Part shown: piece by piece, positions 8,701 through 14,665 of the stretch
Position numbering within the stretch: position 1 is the first letter of the stretch
Layout: every line of letters starts with the position of its first letter
Assembly: GCA_014879835.1 (NCBI GenBank)
Contig: JACSRJ010000171.1
Location: 1-40,388, forward strand
Direction of reading: 5' to 3'
DNA length: 40,388 nt
Source: Anaerolinea sp.
Lineage (GTDB): Bacteria > Chloroflexota > Anaerolineae > Aggregatilineales > UBA2796
Translations under genes and position numbers: made by a program
The notes under the pieces: generated by a model
The model's database searches: none
The model's input: only the letters and a program-made list of their open reading frames with translations
Told to the model about the DNA's origin: nothing

Positions 8701-9435
8701 CACCAGCGGAGTTGGTGATAAGCCCGTCTTGGGCAGTTTAGAGAGATCGGGGGTGGAGTACAACACCTGATCGATCAACCCAGCGGTATCGTTGAGATCG
8801 TAAGGGTGCCCCCCCGTAAGCAGTTCGTAAGCCATAATGCCCACCGAATACAGGTCACTCGATGCACTGGCTGCACCAGTGGTCAGAACTTCGGGGGCCA
8901 TATAAGCAATCGTCCCCGCCGCCGATTCGTTCTCGGTACGATGCACCGCAGCCCCAAAGTCCAACACCTTCACCTGACCCTCCCGAACCAGCACATTTCC
9001 GGGCTTCAGGTCACGGTGGAGAATACCTCGGCGGTGGAGGTACACGAGTGCGTTCAAAAGTTGGACGAGCAGTTCGATCTGGGTTTTGAGGGGTTGGTTT
9101 TGCCCCGCTTCAAACAAGTTGGAGGCACCCTCGAGCAGTTCCATCGTAAAAAAGGGCTGATCATCGTCGTCAAAGCCATAGTCTCGGATCGAGATGATGT
9201 TGGGGTGACGCAGCCGCGCCAAAGTCTGAAATTCCCGAATGAGGATCAGCCGCAGCTCGGACCCCTCCGCAATGGTGGAGGCTTCATCGGTTTCATCCGG
9301 CACCAGTTTGAGCGCGACGATTTCCCCGGTCAGGCGATCAAAGGCCTTATACACCAGTCCCATCCCTCCAGCGCCTAATTTGCGCAGAAGGCGATAACGA
9401 TGTGCGATTAGTTCGGGCAGATGTTGGGTGTCCAT
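5764..9435 (-). CDS. Ser/Thr protein kinase - AAA ATPase - TPR fusion regulator
   Basis: A 1223-aa cytoplasmic protein. Residues 14-310 are a Hanks-type kinase: glycine loop GAGGMG (21-26), Lys43, HRDLKPGN (140-147), DFG (159-161), APE (180-182). A Pro/Asp-rich insertion of about 45 residues lies in the C-lobe (about 233-278). Next comes an AAA_16-like ATPase with FVGRE (333-337), Walker A GESGVGKS (362-369) and Walker B LIILEDLQWAD (469-479). The C-terminal half is helical with TPR-like repeats (for example NELGSVYYETDDLPRALSSY). All catalytic residues are present. An upstream in-frame ATG at 9525 exists, but the ATG at 9435 is preceded by GAGG at good spacing and the extra 30 residues look non-protein-like. 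The family resembles PknK-like signalling proteins; ligand and substrates are unknown. It is divergent from two response regulators at 9855. Confidence 0.88.
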   Translation of the reverse strand: MDTQHLPELIAHRYRLLRKLGAGGMGLVYKAFDRLTGEIVALKLVPDETDEASTIAEGSELRLILIREFQTLARLRHPNIISIRDYGFDDDDQPFFTMELLEGASNLFEAGQNQPLKTQIELLVQLLNALVYLHRRGILHRDLKPGNVLVREGQVKVLDFGAAVHRTENESAAGTIAYMAPEVLTTGAASASSDLYSVGIMAYELLTGGHPYDLNDTAGLIDQVLYSTPDLSKLPKTGLSPTPLVTIDPFDPKDTQNLGANTDELIQIDVDSLPSMGYTEQLDEVIGRLLAKKPEERYQDADTAIRALCAAAGVPLPPETAALRESFLQGSPFVGREQEIAALANALESAAFGAGSGWLISGESGVGKSRLINELRIRASSKGFIILVGQMPSAGGTPYILWREIMRRLAISVELAPLEQGVLKALIPDLESLLEHPIPDPPPVDASSAQTRLFATIRNGLNRLEKPALIILEDLQWADAGSLDLLNWLRKDVHERPLMIMGSYRSDEAPTLPARLPGMEYLHLERLTTDQIADLSVYMLGEGGREPLLVELLQRETEGNVFFLVEVVRALAEDAGTLEGVHEMTLPSSVFAGGIRRLVERRLRQIPPAIRPFLDLAAVLGRSIDVPALQMAFGGDVVETALQICTDAAVLEVVEDRWRFAHDKLREGVLARLAIPEQTRLHFWAAEVIEAAYDEKLSAHYPALAYHYQEAGDRDSARRYWIMAGDRAAAELANDDALKYYDWALRLTPPEMPHTQYELFLKRVDLMIRRRDPDTVRGALLELQSVADHLTASEKIQGALRWALFYASINDHRAQLEAAERILELHQESGEAEVPITARLMRGEGYMRLNRYQESEQQFQEALRQSQSAGLTRLEARALNELGSVYYETDDLPRALSSYQQALEVAEANGEWMTQCDALNGIAISNPKDYGAAQAAVEKSIQLARKAGDLMRTARGLTNLGSIHGRQGDLVRESVCASESAAIQHLIGNRRGEAIALYNQASIQKDIARFKESRQTFERALSLGQEIGDRDLQAHLYASLAQTCFLAGDQDTALAHAHTLRGLAEALQAPNHAGMSYLVVGLVALERAQWSQATESLHALYQMRKEQPQPNNQCFVALVGWLTALERQGKVEVVQAHLDELVDRAYQTHPQFDPLIPLAFLWTYQLLTAMNDPRTPTLLEAGYKHVQTLAQGISDESMREQFLTRAPGNRELWALGQKPQNPA

Positions 9436-9854
9436 CCTGCACCTCAAAGTACCTGATCCAGCTGGGCTTGATGGGTGAACACAATGCTTGTGGCTAGTAT
9501 AGTCAATAACCTCACTTTCCCACACCCCATAGTTGGGTCGAAATTTCTACACCCCTTTTCCCCCACAGGTTTACACAGCCATCACTTAGCGAGAGTCAGT
9601 GTTGATATACTTCAGTGCTTGACGCTTCAAGCCAGTTGAGGAACAATTGATCGTGAGAACTTACACACTTACACAGTCGCACCTGTTCTTCCTGTAATTG
9701 CTCAAAAGGGTCGTTTGGCGGGGACGCCCCCTGAAGGGTGAAGCCCACTCAAAGACCCGGCCATCCTTCGCCCTGAGGAAGCGGTCGCAGGGGGATCAAA
9801 GCAAGTGCATAACGCCTATAGAGAATTTTGCCTAGATGTTAAGGTCGTGATCCG
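9436..9854. other. Divergent intergenic region, kinase / response-regulator pair
   Basis: 419 bases without a convincing gene. They hold a small hairpin (GCTTGA/TCAAGC, 9616-9631) and a decayed copy of the 140-bp repeat (about 9718-9818). Promoters for both flanking genes must lie here, but no near-consensus -35/-10 pair was found. Confidence 0.6.
9718..9818 (+). repeat. 140-bp repeat family, copy A (decayed, right part)
   Basis: Related to the other copies by the layout cgCCCCCTga...gggtgaagCCC, CCTTCGCCCTGAGGAAGCGG, CAGGGGGATCAAAGCAAG, and the right end TGCATAACGCCTA (9806-9818). The left terminal repeat is missing. Confidence 0.6.
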
Positions 9855-10259
9855 ATGTTGAGCAGCACCAATATCAATACATGGCGTGTTCTAATCGTAG
9901 ATGATGAACTAGATAACCTACGTTTAACGGATACGATTCTGTCGTTTAAAGGTGCTAGAGTCAGTTGTGTTGAAGGGGGTGCTGAGGCGCTAGAGGCTTT
10001 AGATACCTTTAAACCCAATGTGATCCTGCTCGACCTGTCTATGCCCCAAATGGATGGTTGGGAAGTTCACCGCCAGATTCGGGCGGTTTCAAGTTATGAC
10101 CACATCCCGGTGATCGCCCTGACTGCGCAGGCAATGTCTCTGGATGCGGAGCGCGTGCGCCAAGCTGGTTTTAATGGTTACATCAGCAAACCCTTCCGGG
10201 TAGATGATTTCATCAAAAAGATTCGAGAAAGCATCGAGGCATTTGTGAACCAATCATGA
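9855..10259 (+). CDS. Single-domain response regulator (CheY/DivK-like)
   Basis: A 134-aa stand-alone receiver. The acidic pair is Asp16-Asp17 (LIVDDE), the phospho-acceptor Asp60 (LLDLSMPQMDGWE), Thr90 (ALTA) and Lys112 (ISKPF), so it should be phosphorylatable. No output domain is present. It overlaps the next gene by 4 bases (ATGA), so the two are co-translated. The alpha4-beta5 face (Q-A-M-S-L-D-A-E-R-V-R-Q-A-G-F-N-G-Y) is typical of DivK/Spo0F-type diffusible regulators. The large kinase is on the opposite strand 419 bases away. No histidine kinase is adjacent, so the phosphodonor is unknown. Confidence 0.9.
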   Translation: MLSSTNINTWRVLIVDDELDNLRLTDTILSFKGARVSCVEGGAEALEALDTFKPNVILLDLSMPQMDGWEVHRQIRAVSSYDHIPVIALTAQAMSLDAERVRQAGFNGYISKPFRVDDFIKKIRESIEAFVNQS

Positions 10260-10642
10260 GCACCGATCTCGCGGATCAACGGATTCTGATTCTGGATGAC
10301 GAAGCCGACAGCCTGAAGCTTGCCCACGACATCCTCACCCTTAAAGGCGCTGACGTCTACTGTGCCGCCAACAGCGATGAGTTTTATCGTCTGTGGCAGA
10401 GTGTCTCACCTTCGGTCGCCATTGTTGATCTGGCCATGCCCAAACCGGATGGTTGGGATGTGGTGGCACACGTTCGGGCTGCGCCTGCGGGTCGTCAAAC
10501 GCACATGATCGCCATGACCGCTTATTGTTCCGAAAACGTGGTCTCGCAGGTCTTTCGGGCAGGTTTTGAGGCGCTCATTGCGAAGCCTCTGCGCGGGGTC
10601 GAAATGGTTGAGATCATTCAGCAGGTGCTCCGCGAAGCCTAG
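10256..10642 (+). CDS. Second single-domain response regulator
   Basis: A 128-aa receiver-only protein starting inside the stop of the preceding receiver (ATGA). Asp14-Asp15 (LILDDE), Asp58 (IVDLAMPKPDGWD), Thr88 (AMTA) and Lys110 (IAKPL) are all retained. It is clearly homologous to its upstream neighbour (shared DGW after the phosphorylation site and shared L-T-L-K-G-A/L-S-F-K-G-A helix end), so the pair looks like an old tandem duplication. Two receivers without output domains suggest a phosphorelay or competing phosphate sinks. This is inference; no partner kinase is in the window next to them. Confidence 0.9.
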   Translation: MSTDLADQRILILDDEADSLKLAHDILTLKGADVYCAANSDEFYRLWQSVSPSVAIVDLAMPKPDGWDVVAHVRAAPAGRQTHMIAMTAYCSENVVSQVFRAGFEALIAKPLRGVEMVEIIQQVLREA

Positions 10643-10738
10643 GGCATTTTCTCCCACTGGCCCTGCGTGCTTACGCTCAAACCCCTGCCTTGCACTGGTG
10701 ATGACAGGCGCCCTTGTGTAAAAATTGCTGAATCATTC

Positions 10739-10770
10739 AGGCGGCACACCCCTTACGAGGTGCGCCGCCT
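10739..10770. terminator. Strong GC-rich hairpin downstream of the receiver pair
   Basis: AGGCGGCACACC and GGTGCGCCGCCT form a 12-bp stem with one mismatch around an 8-base loop. It lies 97 bases after the second receiver stop. There is no U-run, so it is a terminator candidate or a transcript-end stabiliser. Confidence 0.5.
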
Positions 10771-10799
10771 AACGTATTGGGTTTGTTGCAGGAAAGTTG

Positions 10800-10822
10800 T
10801 CAAGGGCTTCGTATACCCTTGA
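10800..10822. other. Small perfect hairpin
   Basis: TCAAGGG (10800-10806) and CCCTTGA (10816-10822) form a 7-bp perfect stem with a 9-base loop between the receiver pair and arsR. Function unknown. Confidence 0.35.
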
Positions 10823-10851
10823 AATTCACCGCCCCCTCGAATTTCCCGATC

Positions 10852-10869
10852 ATGTCAAAACAGTGACAT
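10852..10869. promoter_or_regulatory. Second inverted repeat upstream of arsR
   Basis: ATGTCA-N6-TGACAT, perfect, about 36 bases upstream of the arsR operator. It shares the TCA-N6-TGA core and spacing with both ArsR-type sites, so it may be a weak auxiliary operator. Confidence 0.35.
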
Positions 10870-10904
10870 TGCTCACTATCCCCTTGATTCAGCCAGTGTT
10901 AGAG

Positions 10905-10926
10905 TATATTCAATGAAATGAATATA
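10905..10926. promoter_or_regulatory. ArsR-type operator upstream of arsR
   Basis: A perfect palindrome TATATTCA-N6-TGAATATA ending 23 bases before the ATG. It matches the ATTCA-N6-TGAAT style of ArsR/SmtB operators. A TTGATT at 10884-10889 suggests that the palindrome overlaps the -10 region, which fits repression by occlusion. A near-identical site lies at 11793-11812. Confidence 0.75.
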
Positions 10927-10949
10927 GCTTCCGGCGAGAGTCGTGATTG

Positions 10950-11330
10950 ATGCGAGACGAAAACCAAGAGCCAGTAGCAGCGCTGTTTAAGGCACTGATG
11001 CACCCAACACGGATCGCCATTTTGGATCTGCTGCGCGAGGGCGCACAGTGCGTGTGCCACCTTGAGGCAGCATTGGATGTGAGGCAGGCGTATGTCTCCC
11101 AACAGCTCTCGGTGCTGCGAGAGGCAGGGTTGGTCGAAGATGAGCGCGACGGCCTGAATGTTTATTATCGGGTGTTGAAGCCTGAAGTTTACGCCCTGCT
11201 TGACCGGGCGCGGGCAATAACCGGGACTCAACCCATGTCGCCCCTAGCATCCGATCAAAAAGAAGCCTGTCCCTGCCCCAAATGCGCTTCAACCACGCTG
11301 GAAAAACAAAGTCTGGAAAGGAACCGGTGA
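10950..11330 (+). CDS. arsR: ArsR/SmtB-family metalloregulatory repressor
   Basis: A 126-aa winged-helix repressor: PTRIAILDLLREG (19-31), recognition helix region QAYVSQQLSVLREAGLV (46-62), and wing R-D-G-L-N-V-Y-Y-R (66-74). Cys34 and Cys36 in CVCHLE correspond to the CVC As(III)/metal site of ArsR. A Cys cluster at the C-terminus (CPCPKC, Cys107, 109, 112) could be an extra thiol site. ArsR proteins bind DNA without metal and release it on binding As(III)/Sb(III). A TTG directly before the ATG (10947) is an alternative start; I chose the ATG. The gene heads the locus with a redox-disulfide protein, a permease and Acr3, and a palindromic operator lies just upstream. Confidence 0.9.
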   Translation: MRDENQEPVAALFKALMHPTRIAILDLLREGAQCVCHLEAALDVRQAYVSQQLSVLREAGLVEDERDGLNVYYRVLKPEVYALLDRARAITGTQPMSPLASDQKEACPCPKCASTTLEKQSLERNR

Positions 11331-11332
11331 TC

Positions 11333-11587
11333 ATGTTGCAGGTAAAAGTTCTGGGTTCGGGCTGTCCGAACTGTAAACGGCTAGAAGCCGAGACACGTGC
11401 AGCATTGGATGCTGCCCATATCGCCTACGAGTTGGAAAAAGTGACCGACTTTGACCAGATTGCAGCCTTTGGTGTCCTCAGCACGCCGGGGTTGGTGATG
11501 AATGGCAAAGTGGTCTCCAGTGGCAAAATTCCGGCGCGTTCCCGCATCACCGAGTGGGCGAAGGAAATCGAAGCCGTCACTGAATAA
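11333..11587 (+). CDS. Thioredoxin-fold redox-active disulfide protein
   Basis: An 84-aa protein starting 2 bases after the arsR stop, preceded by GGAAAGGA. It begins MLQVKVLGSGCPNCKRLEAE with a Cys11-Pro-Asn-Cys14 pair on the first helix of a thioredoxin fold, and has TPGLVMNGKVVSSGK with the cis-Pro typical of the fold. This is the small redox-active disulfide protein family (TIGR00412 type) often found beside ArsR and DUF318 permeases. It may supply thiols or relay metalloid to the permease (inference). An in-frame ATG at 11282 would lie inside arsR and adds a non-family N-terminus, so it was rejected. Confidence 0.87.
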   Translation: MLQVKVLGSGCPNCKRLEAETRAALDAAHIAYELEKVTDFDQIAAFGVLSTPGLVMNGKVVSSGKIPARSRITEWAKEIEAVTE

Positions 11588-11590
11588 TTG

Positions 11591-11743
11591 TAGGACTTAT
11601 GCAGTTGAACCCACTTAACCCCATTTATCTAAGGGGGTAGTGTGAGGGGGAAGCCCCCTCAAAAACCTCATTTCCCCCCTTCTCCAGTGGAGCGGGCACC
11701 GCGAAGCGGTCGTAGGGGGATGAGGGCAAGTGCGTAACTCCTA
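11591..11743 (+). repeat. 140-bp repeat family, copy B (complete)
   Basis: Left end TAGGACTTATGCA and right end TGCGTAACTCCTA (11731-11743) are imperfect inverted repeats. Inside are the hairpin GAGGGGGAAGCCCCCTC, a longer imperfect hairpin from CCCCCCTTCTCCA, and the segment GGGGGATGAGGGCAAG. It sits inside the ars locus between the disulfide-protein gene and the permease, just upstream of the second operator. Confidence 0.85.
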
Positions 11744-11792
11744 AATCGTTTGAATCAGCCCTGCCTGATCGCAGGGCATCGTTTTGAGTCTA

Positions 11793-11812
11793 ATATTCAA
11801 AATCTTGAATAT
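11793..11812. promoter_or_regulatory. ArsR-type operator upstream of the permease/acr3 pair
   Basis: ATATTCA-N6-TGAATAT, the same half-sites and spacing as the arsR operator, 24-43 bases before the permease start. It marks a second ArsR-controlled transcript (permease and acr3). Confidence 0.75.
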
Positions 11813-11835
11813 AGAACATCAAAGGAAAAACGCTC

Positions 11836-13149
11836 ATGGAAATTGGTGATCTGCTCCTGAAACTCTTTGGAGCAGGCTGGTTAGGCTTGCTGGATTATCT
11901 GGCGGCGCATGTTCTACTGTGCCTTGTCCCCGCCTTTTTTATCGCTGGATACCTGACACTGGTGCCCAAAGAGAGCATTACCCGTTATCTCGGGCCCCAC
12001 ACCCCCAAATGGATTAGCTATCCGGCTGCAGCGGCAGGGGGGTTTGTGCTGGCGGTTTGCTCGTGTACCGTCTTGCCCTTGTTTGCGGGCATTTGGAAGC
12101 GCGGTGCGGGCTTAGGCCCAGCGATCACCTTTCTGTTTGTGGCGCCCGCTGTGAACATCCTAGCGATCAGTTATACAGGCGCGGCAATCGGAGGTGATAT
12201 TGCCTTGGCGCGGTTAGTCCTCGCAATCACTTTTGGGATCGGCATCGGTTTGATCATGGCCTTCGTTTTTCGCAAGCATGAGTCCGCTGCACCGGCACCG
12301 GGGATGTTTGATCAAAAATCTGGTATGCGCTCAGCACTCTGGGTTTTATGCGGGCTGCTGCTGCTGGTTCTGATTGCGGGTACCCTTCAGATTGAACTGC
12401 TCACTGGAAGCCTGTTTTCGATTACCCTACCAGTGGAACTGCCCATTGGGGTACAGAACAGCCTCGATGCGCTGCACCTGAGCTTGCAAGGGGCTGCCTT
12501 GATCATCCTCTTGATCCTGATCGCACCCATCGCTTGGAAAGGTTTTAACCATGTCCAGAATGGGTTTAATCGCTGGACGTGGTCAGCCCTAGGGTTGATC
12601 GTATTGACCCTTCTGGTAGCCGCCCCAACCATCAGTAAGGGCAGCCTGATCATCAACATCACCGGGCGTTTTGTGGCAGAACTGGGGCTGCTGGCCAGTA
12701 TTGGGTATGTGGTGCGCCGTCATCTCTCCCCCGAAGAACTGGCGGATTGGTTGTATGAGACTTGGCGCTTTGTGAAACAGATCTTCCCTCTGCTGCTGGT
12801 GGGGGTTTTTGTGGCAGGGATGGCCCGGTCGATCATCCCTGAAGACTGGATTCGGGCACTGGCAGGGCAAAATACCCTCTGGGCAAATGCGCTGGCCGTT
12901 CTTTTTGGGGTCTTTATGTACTTCCCCACACTGGTTGAAGTGCCAGTAGCGCGTATGTTTTTGGATTTGGGGATGCATAAGGGCCCACTGCTCGCATACC
13001 TGCTGGCAGACCCTGAACTGAGTCTGCAAAGTATTCTGGTCACAGGGCGGATCATGGGACGTCAAAAGACTCTGACCTATGTCAGTCTGGTGGCTGTCTT
13101 CAGCACCATTGCTGGTTATTTGTTTGGGGCGCTGCTTAACGCGCTGTAA
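11836..13149 (+). CDS. DUF318/UPF0718-type permease (metalloid or metal efflux)
   Basis: A 437-aa integral membrane protein with two repeated halves of hydrophobic helices. The hallmark CSCTVLPLFAGIWKRGAGLG is at 75-94 (Cys75, Cys77), followed by FLFVAPAVNILAISYTG. In the second half, FGVFMYFPTLVEVPVARMF and GPLLAYLLADPELS are the mirrored family motifs. A short cytoplasmic loop (RKHESAAPAPG) is at about 146-156. Relatives include ArsP organoarsenical exporters and SO_0444-type metal exporters. The neighbours (ArsR, disulfide protein, Acr3) favour arsenical or thiol-linked metalloid export. It has its own ArsR-type operator and a ribosome site AAAGGA; 32 bases separate it from acr3. Confidence 0.88.
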   Translation: MEIGDLLLKLFGAGWLGLLDYLAAHVLLCLVPAFFIAGYLTLVPKESITRYLGPHTPKWISYPAAAAGGFVLAVCSCTVLPLFAGIWKRGAGLGPAITFLFVAPAVNILAISYTGAAIGGDIALARLVLAITFGIGIGLIMAFVFRKHESAAPAPGMFDQKSGMRSALWVLCGLLLLVLIAGTLQIELLTGSLFSITLPVELPIGVQNSLDALHLSLQGAALIILLILIAPIAWKGFNHVQNGFNRWTWSALGLIVLTLLVAAPTISKGSLIINITGRFVAELGLLASIGYVVRRHLSPEELADWLYETWRFVKQIFPLLLVGVFVAGMARSIIPEDWIRALAGQNTLWANALAVLFGVFMYFPTLVEVPVARMFLDLGMHKGPLLAYLLADPELSLQSILVTGRIMGRQKTLTYVSLVAVFSTIAGYLFGALLNAL

Positions 13150-13181
13150 AGCTGTATTTAGCGTTTGAGGAGGTTCAACCT

Positions 13182-14330
13182 ATGTCTGAAAGCTCAATGA
13201 CTACTTCAAAAACTGCCCCAGTAAACCGAAGCGGGGTTGCCGGTCGGCTCTCCACCCTAGATCGATTTTTACCCTTGTGGATTTTTTTAGCGATGGCGGT
13301 GGGTGTCCTGCTGGGAAAACTCATCCCCAATCTGGGTGCCACCCTCGACTCGGTCAAGCTGGATACCGTTTCCCTGCCCATTGCCATTGGGCTGCTGTGG
13401 ATGATGTATCCGGTGTTGGCAAAGGTGAAGTACGAAAAAATCCCCGCGATCATGGGCAACTGGAAGATGTCTCTGACTTCACTCATCCTCAACTGGGTGA
13501 TTGGGCCCGCCCTAATGTTCATCCTCGCGTGGCTGCTGCTGCCCGATCTGCCCGAATATCGGACGGGGCTGATCATCGTCGGTTTGGCCCGCTGCATTGC
13601 GATGGTGCTGATCTGGAACCTGCTCGCCTGTGGCGATAACGAATATGCCGCGGTGCTGGTGGCGATCAACTCGGTCTTCCAGATCGTGATGTACACGGTG
13701 TTAGGTTACTTTTATTTGACCGTTGTGCCGGGGTGGTTTGGGCAAAGCAGCGTCGCCCTCAACATCTCCATGAGTGAGATCACCAAGAGTGTCCTGATCT
13801 TCCTCGGGATTCCCTTGGCAGCGGGTTTTTTCACGCGCCTGATCCTCGAACGGCTCAAGGGTTCGGTGTGGTATGAAACAAAGTTCATCCCCCGTCTTGC
13901 GCCGACTGCCATTATTGGACTGCTGTTCACCATCGTGATGATGTTTTCGCTCAAGGGTGAAGTTATCTTGGCGCAGCCTCTGGACGTGCTCCGCATTGCC
14001 CTGCCCCTCGTGCTGTACTTTGGGATCATGTTTGTGATCGCCTTTGGGCTGTCCTATTTGCTCAGATTCCCTTATGCCGACACCGCAACCATCTCCTTCA
14101 CCGCCGCCAGCAACAATTTTGAACTGGCAATCGCGGTTGCAATCAGCGTTTTTGGTCTGGCTTCGCGGGAGGCATTGGCAACGGTGGTGGGGCCCCTCGT
14201 GGAAGTCCCGGTGCTCATCGGGCTGATCTATGTGTCCCTGTGGTTGGGGCGACGTTTATTCCCGCACGATCCTCTGTGGAAAGCATCCTCAACGGTCGTC
14301 TCCGCTAACGGAAACCATGAAGGTAGCTAG
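13182..14330 (+). CDS. acr3: Acr3-type arsenite efflux permease
   Basis: A 382-aa membrane protein with about ten hydrophobic helices. The Acr3 signature is GLARCIAMVLIWNLLACGDN (134-153); Cys138 in R-C-I-A-M-V is the conserved transport cysteine of the family. Further family sequence is NWVIGPALMFILAWL (104-118) and FTAASNNFELAIAVAISVFG in the second half, as in the BART superfamily. It exports As(OH)3/arsenite driven by the proton gradient. The ribosome site is GAGGAGG, well spaced. It follows the DUF318 permease by 32 bases and is presumably in the same ArsR-controlled transcript. No arsenate reductase (ArsC) is visible in the window, so the cell either meets As(III) directly or encodes ArsC elsewhere. 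Confidence 0.93.
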   Translation: MSESSMTTSKTAPVNRSGVAGRLSTLDRFLPLWIFLAMAVGVLLGKLIPNLGATLDSVKLDTVSLPIAIGLLWMMYPVLAKVKYEKIPAIMGNWKMSLTSLILNWVIGPALMFILAWLLLPDLPEYRTGLIIVGLARCIAMVLIWNLLACGDNEYAAVLVAINSVFQIVMYTVLGYFYLTVVPGWFGQSSVALNISMSEITKSVLIFLGIPLAAGFFTRLILERLKGSVWYETKFIPRLAPTAIIGLLFTIVMMFSLKGEVILAQPLDVLRIALPLVLYFGIMFVIAFGLSYLLRFPYADTATISFTAASNNFELAIAVAISVFGLASREALATVVGPLVEVPVLIGLIYVSLWLGRRLFPHDPLWKASSTVVSANGNHEGS

Positions 14331-14380
14331 GGCGTGACCGCAGCCAAAGCCACATGAGAAGGTAAGCGACGAGGATAACC

Positions 14381-14523
14381 TTACAGGATTGTGGCAGGGG
14401 GTGTTTCAAAACATCGCGGCACCTGCCACACTTTGGGGGTATGAAAACAGGACTTTTCCCCAATCCCCCACCCTATGGTGGCTGTCACAAATTCATGGAA
14501 CGTAGGGTGCCACAATCCTGTAA
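14381..14523. mobile_element. 143-bp MITE-like element with perfect 16-bp terminal inverted repeats
   Basis: TTACAGGATTGTGGCA at 14381-14396 is exactly mirrored at 14508-14523. The element is flanked on both sides by AACC (14377-14380 and 14524-14527), an apparent 4-bp target-site duplication. The interior has no ORF but carries sub-hairpins (GTGGCAGG/CCTGCCAC and CACCCTA/TAGGGTG). No transposase is present. It is unrelated in sequence to the 140-bp family and follows the acr3 stop by about 50 bases. Confidence 0.75.
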
Positions 14524-14559
14524 AACCGCACAATGAGGGCTAATGTTGACGTACACGAC

Positions 14560-14625
14560 CGCTTCCCCCTCAAACTACCCCTTTTGATAAATACGGGGTG
14601 AATAGGTTCCACTGCGTAAGTCCTC
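14560..14625 (-). repeat. 140-bp repeat family, copy C (half copy, inverted)
   Basis: On the minus strand it reads GAGGACTTACGCAGTGGAAC, then CTATTCACCCCGTATTTATC, AAAAGGGG and AGTTTGAGGGGGAAG, matching the left half of the family. The right half is missing. It ends 40 bases before the MalT-like gene and may affect its promoter region. Confidence 0.75.
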
Positions 14626-14665
14626 ACTTGAGTAGATAATCTTTCGAGTGTTATATACTTGAGTC

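Noticed and set aside
8806-9378. 190-codon plus-strand frame opposite the kinase domain
   Set aside because: Shadow of the catalytic domain that carries HRDLKPGN, DFG and APE on the other strand.
10739-10822. Hairpins that might belong to a tRNA or riboswitch
   Set aside because: No cloverleaf, no T-loop-like GTTCRA element and no recognisable aptamer; simple stem-loops explain them.
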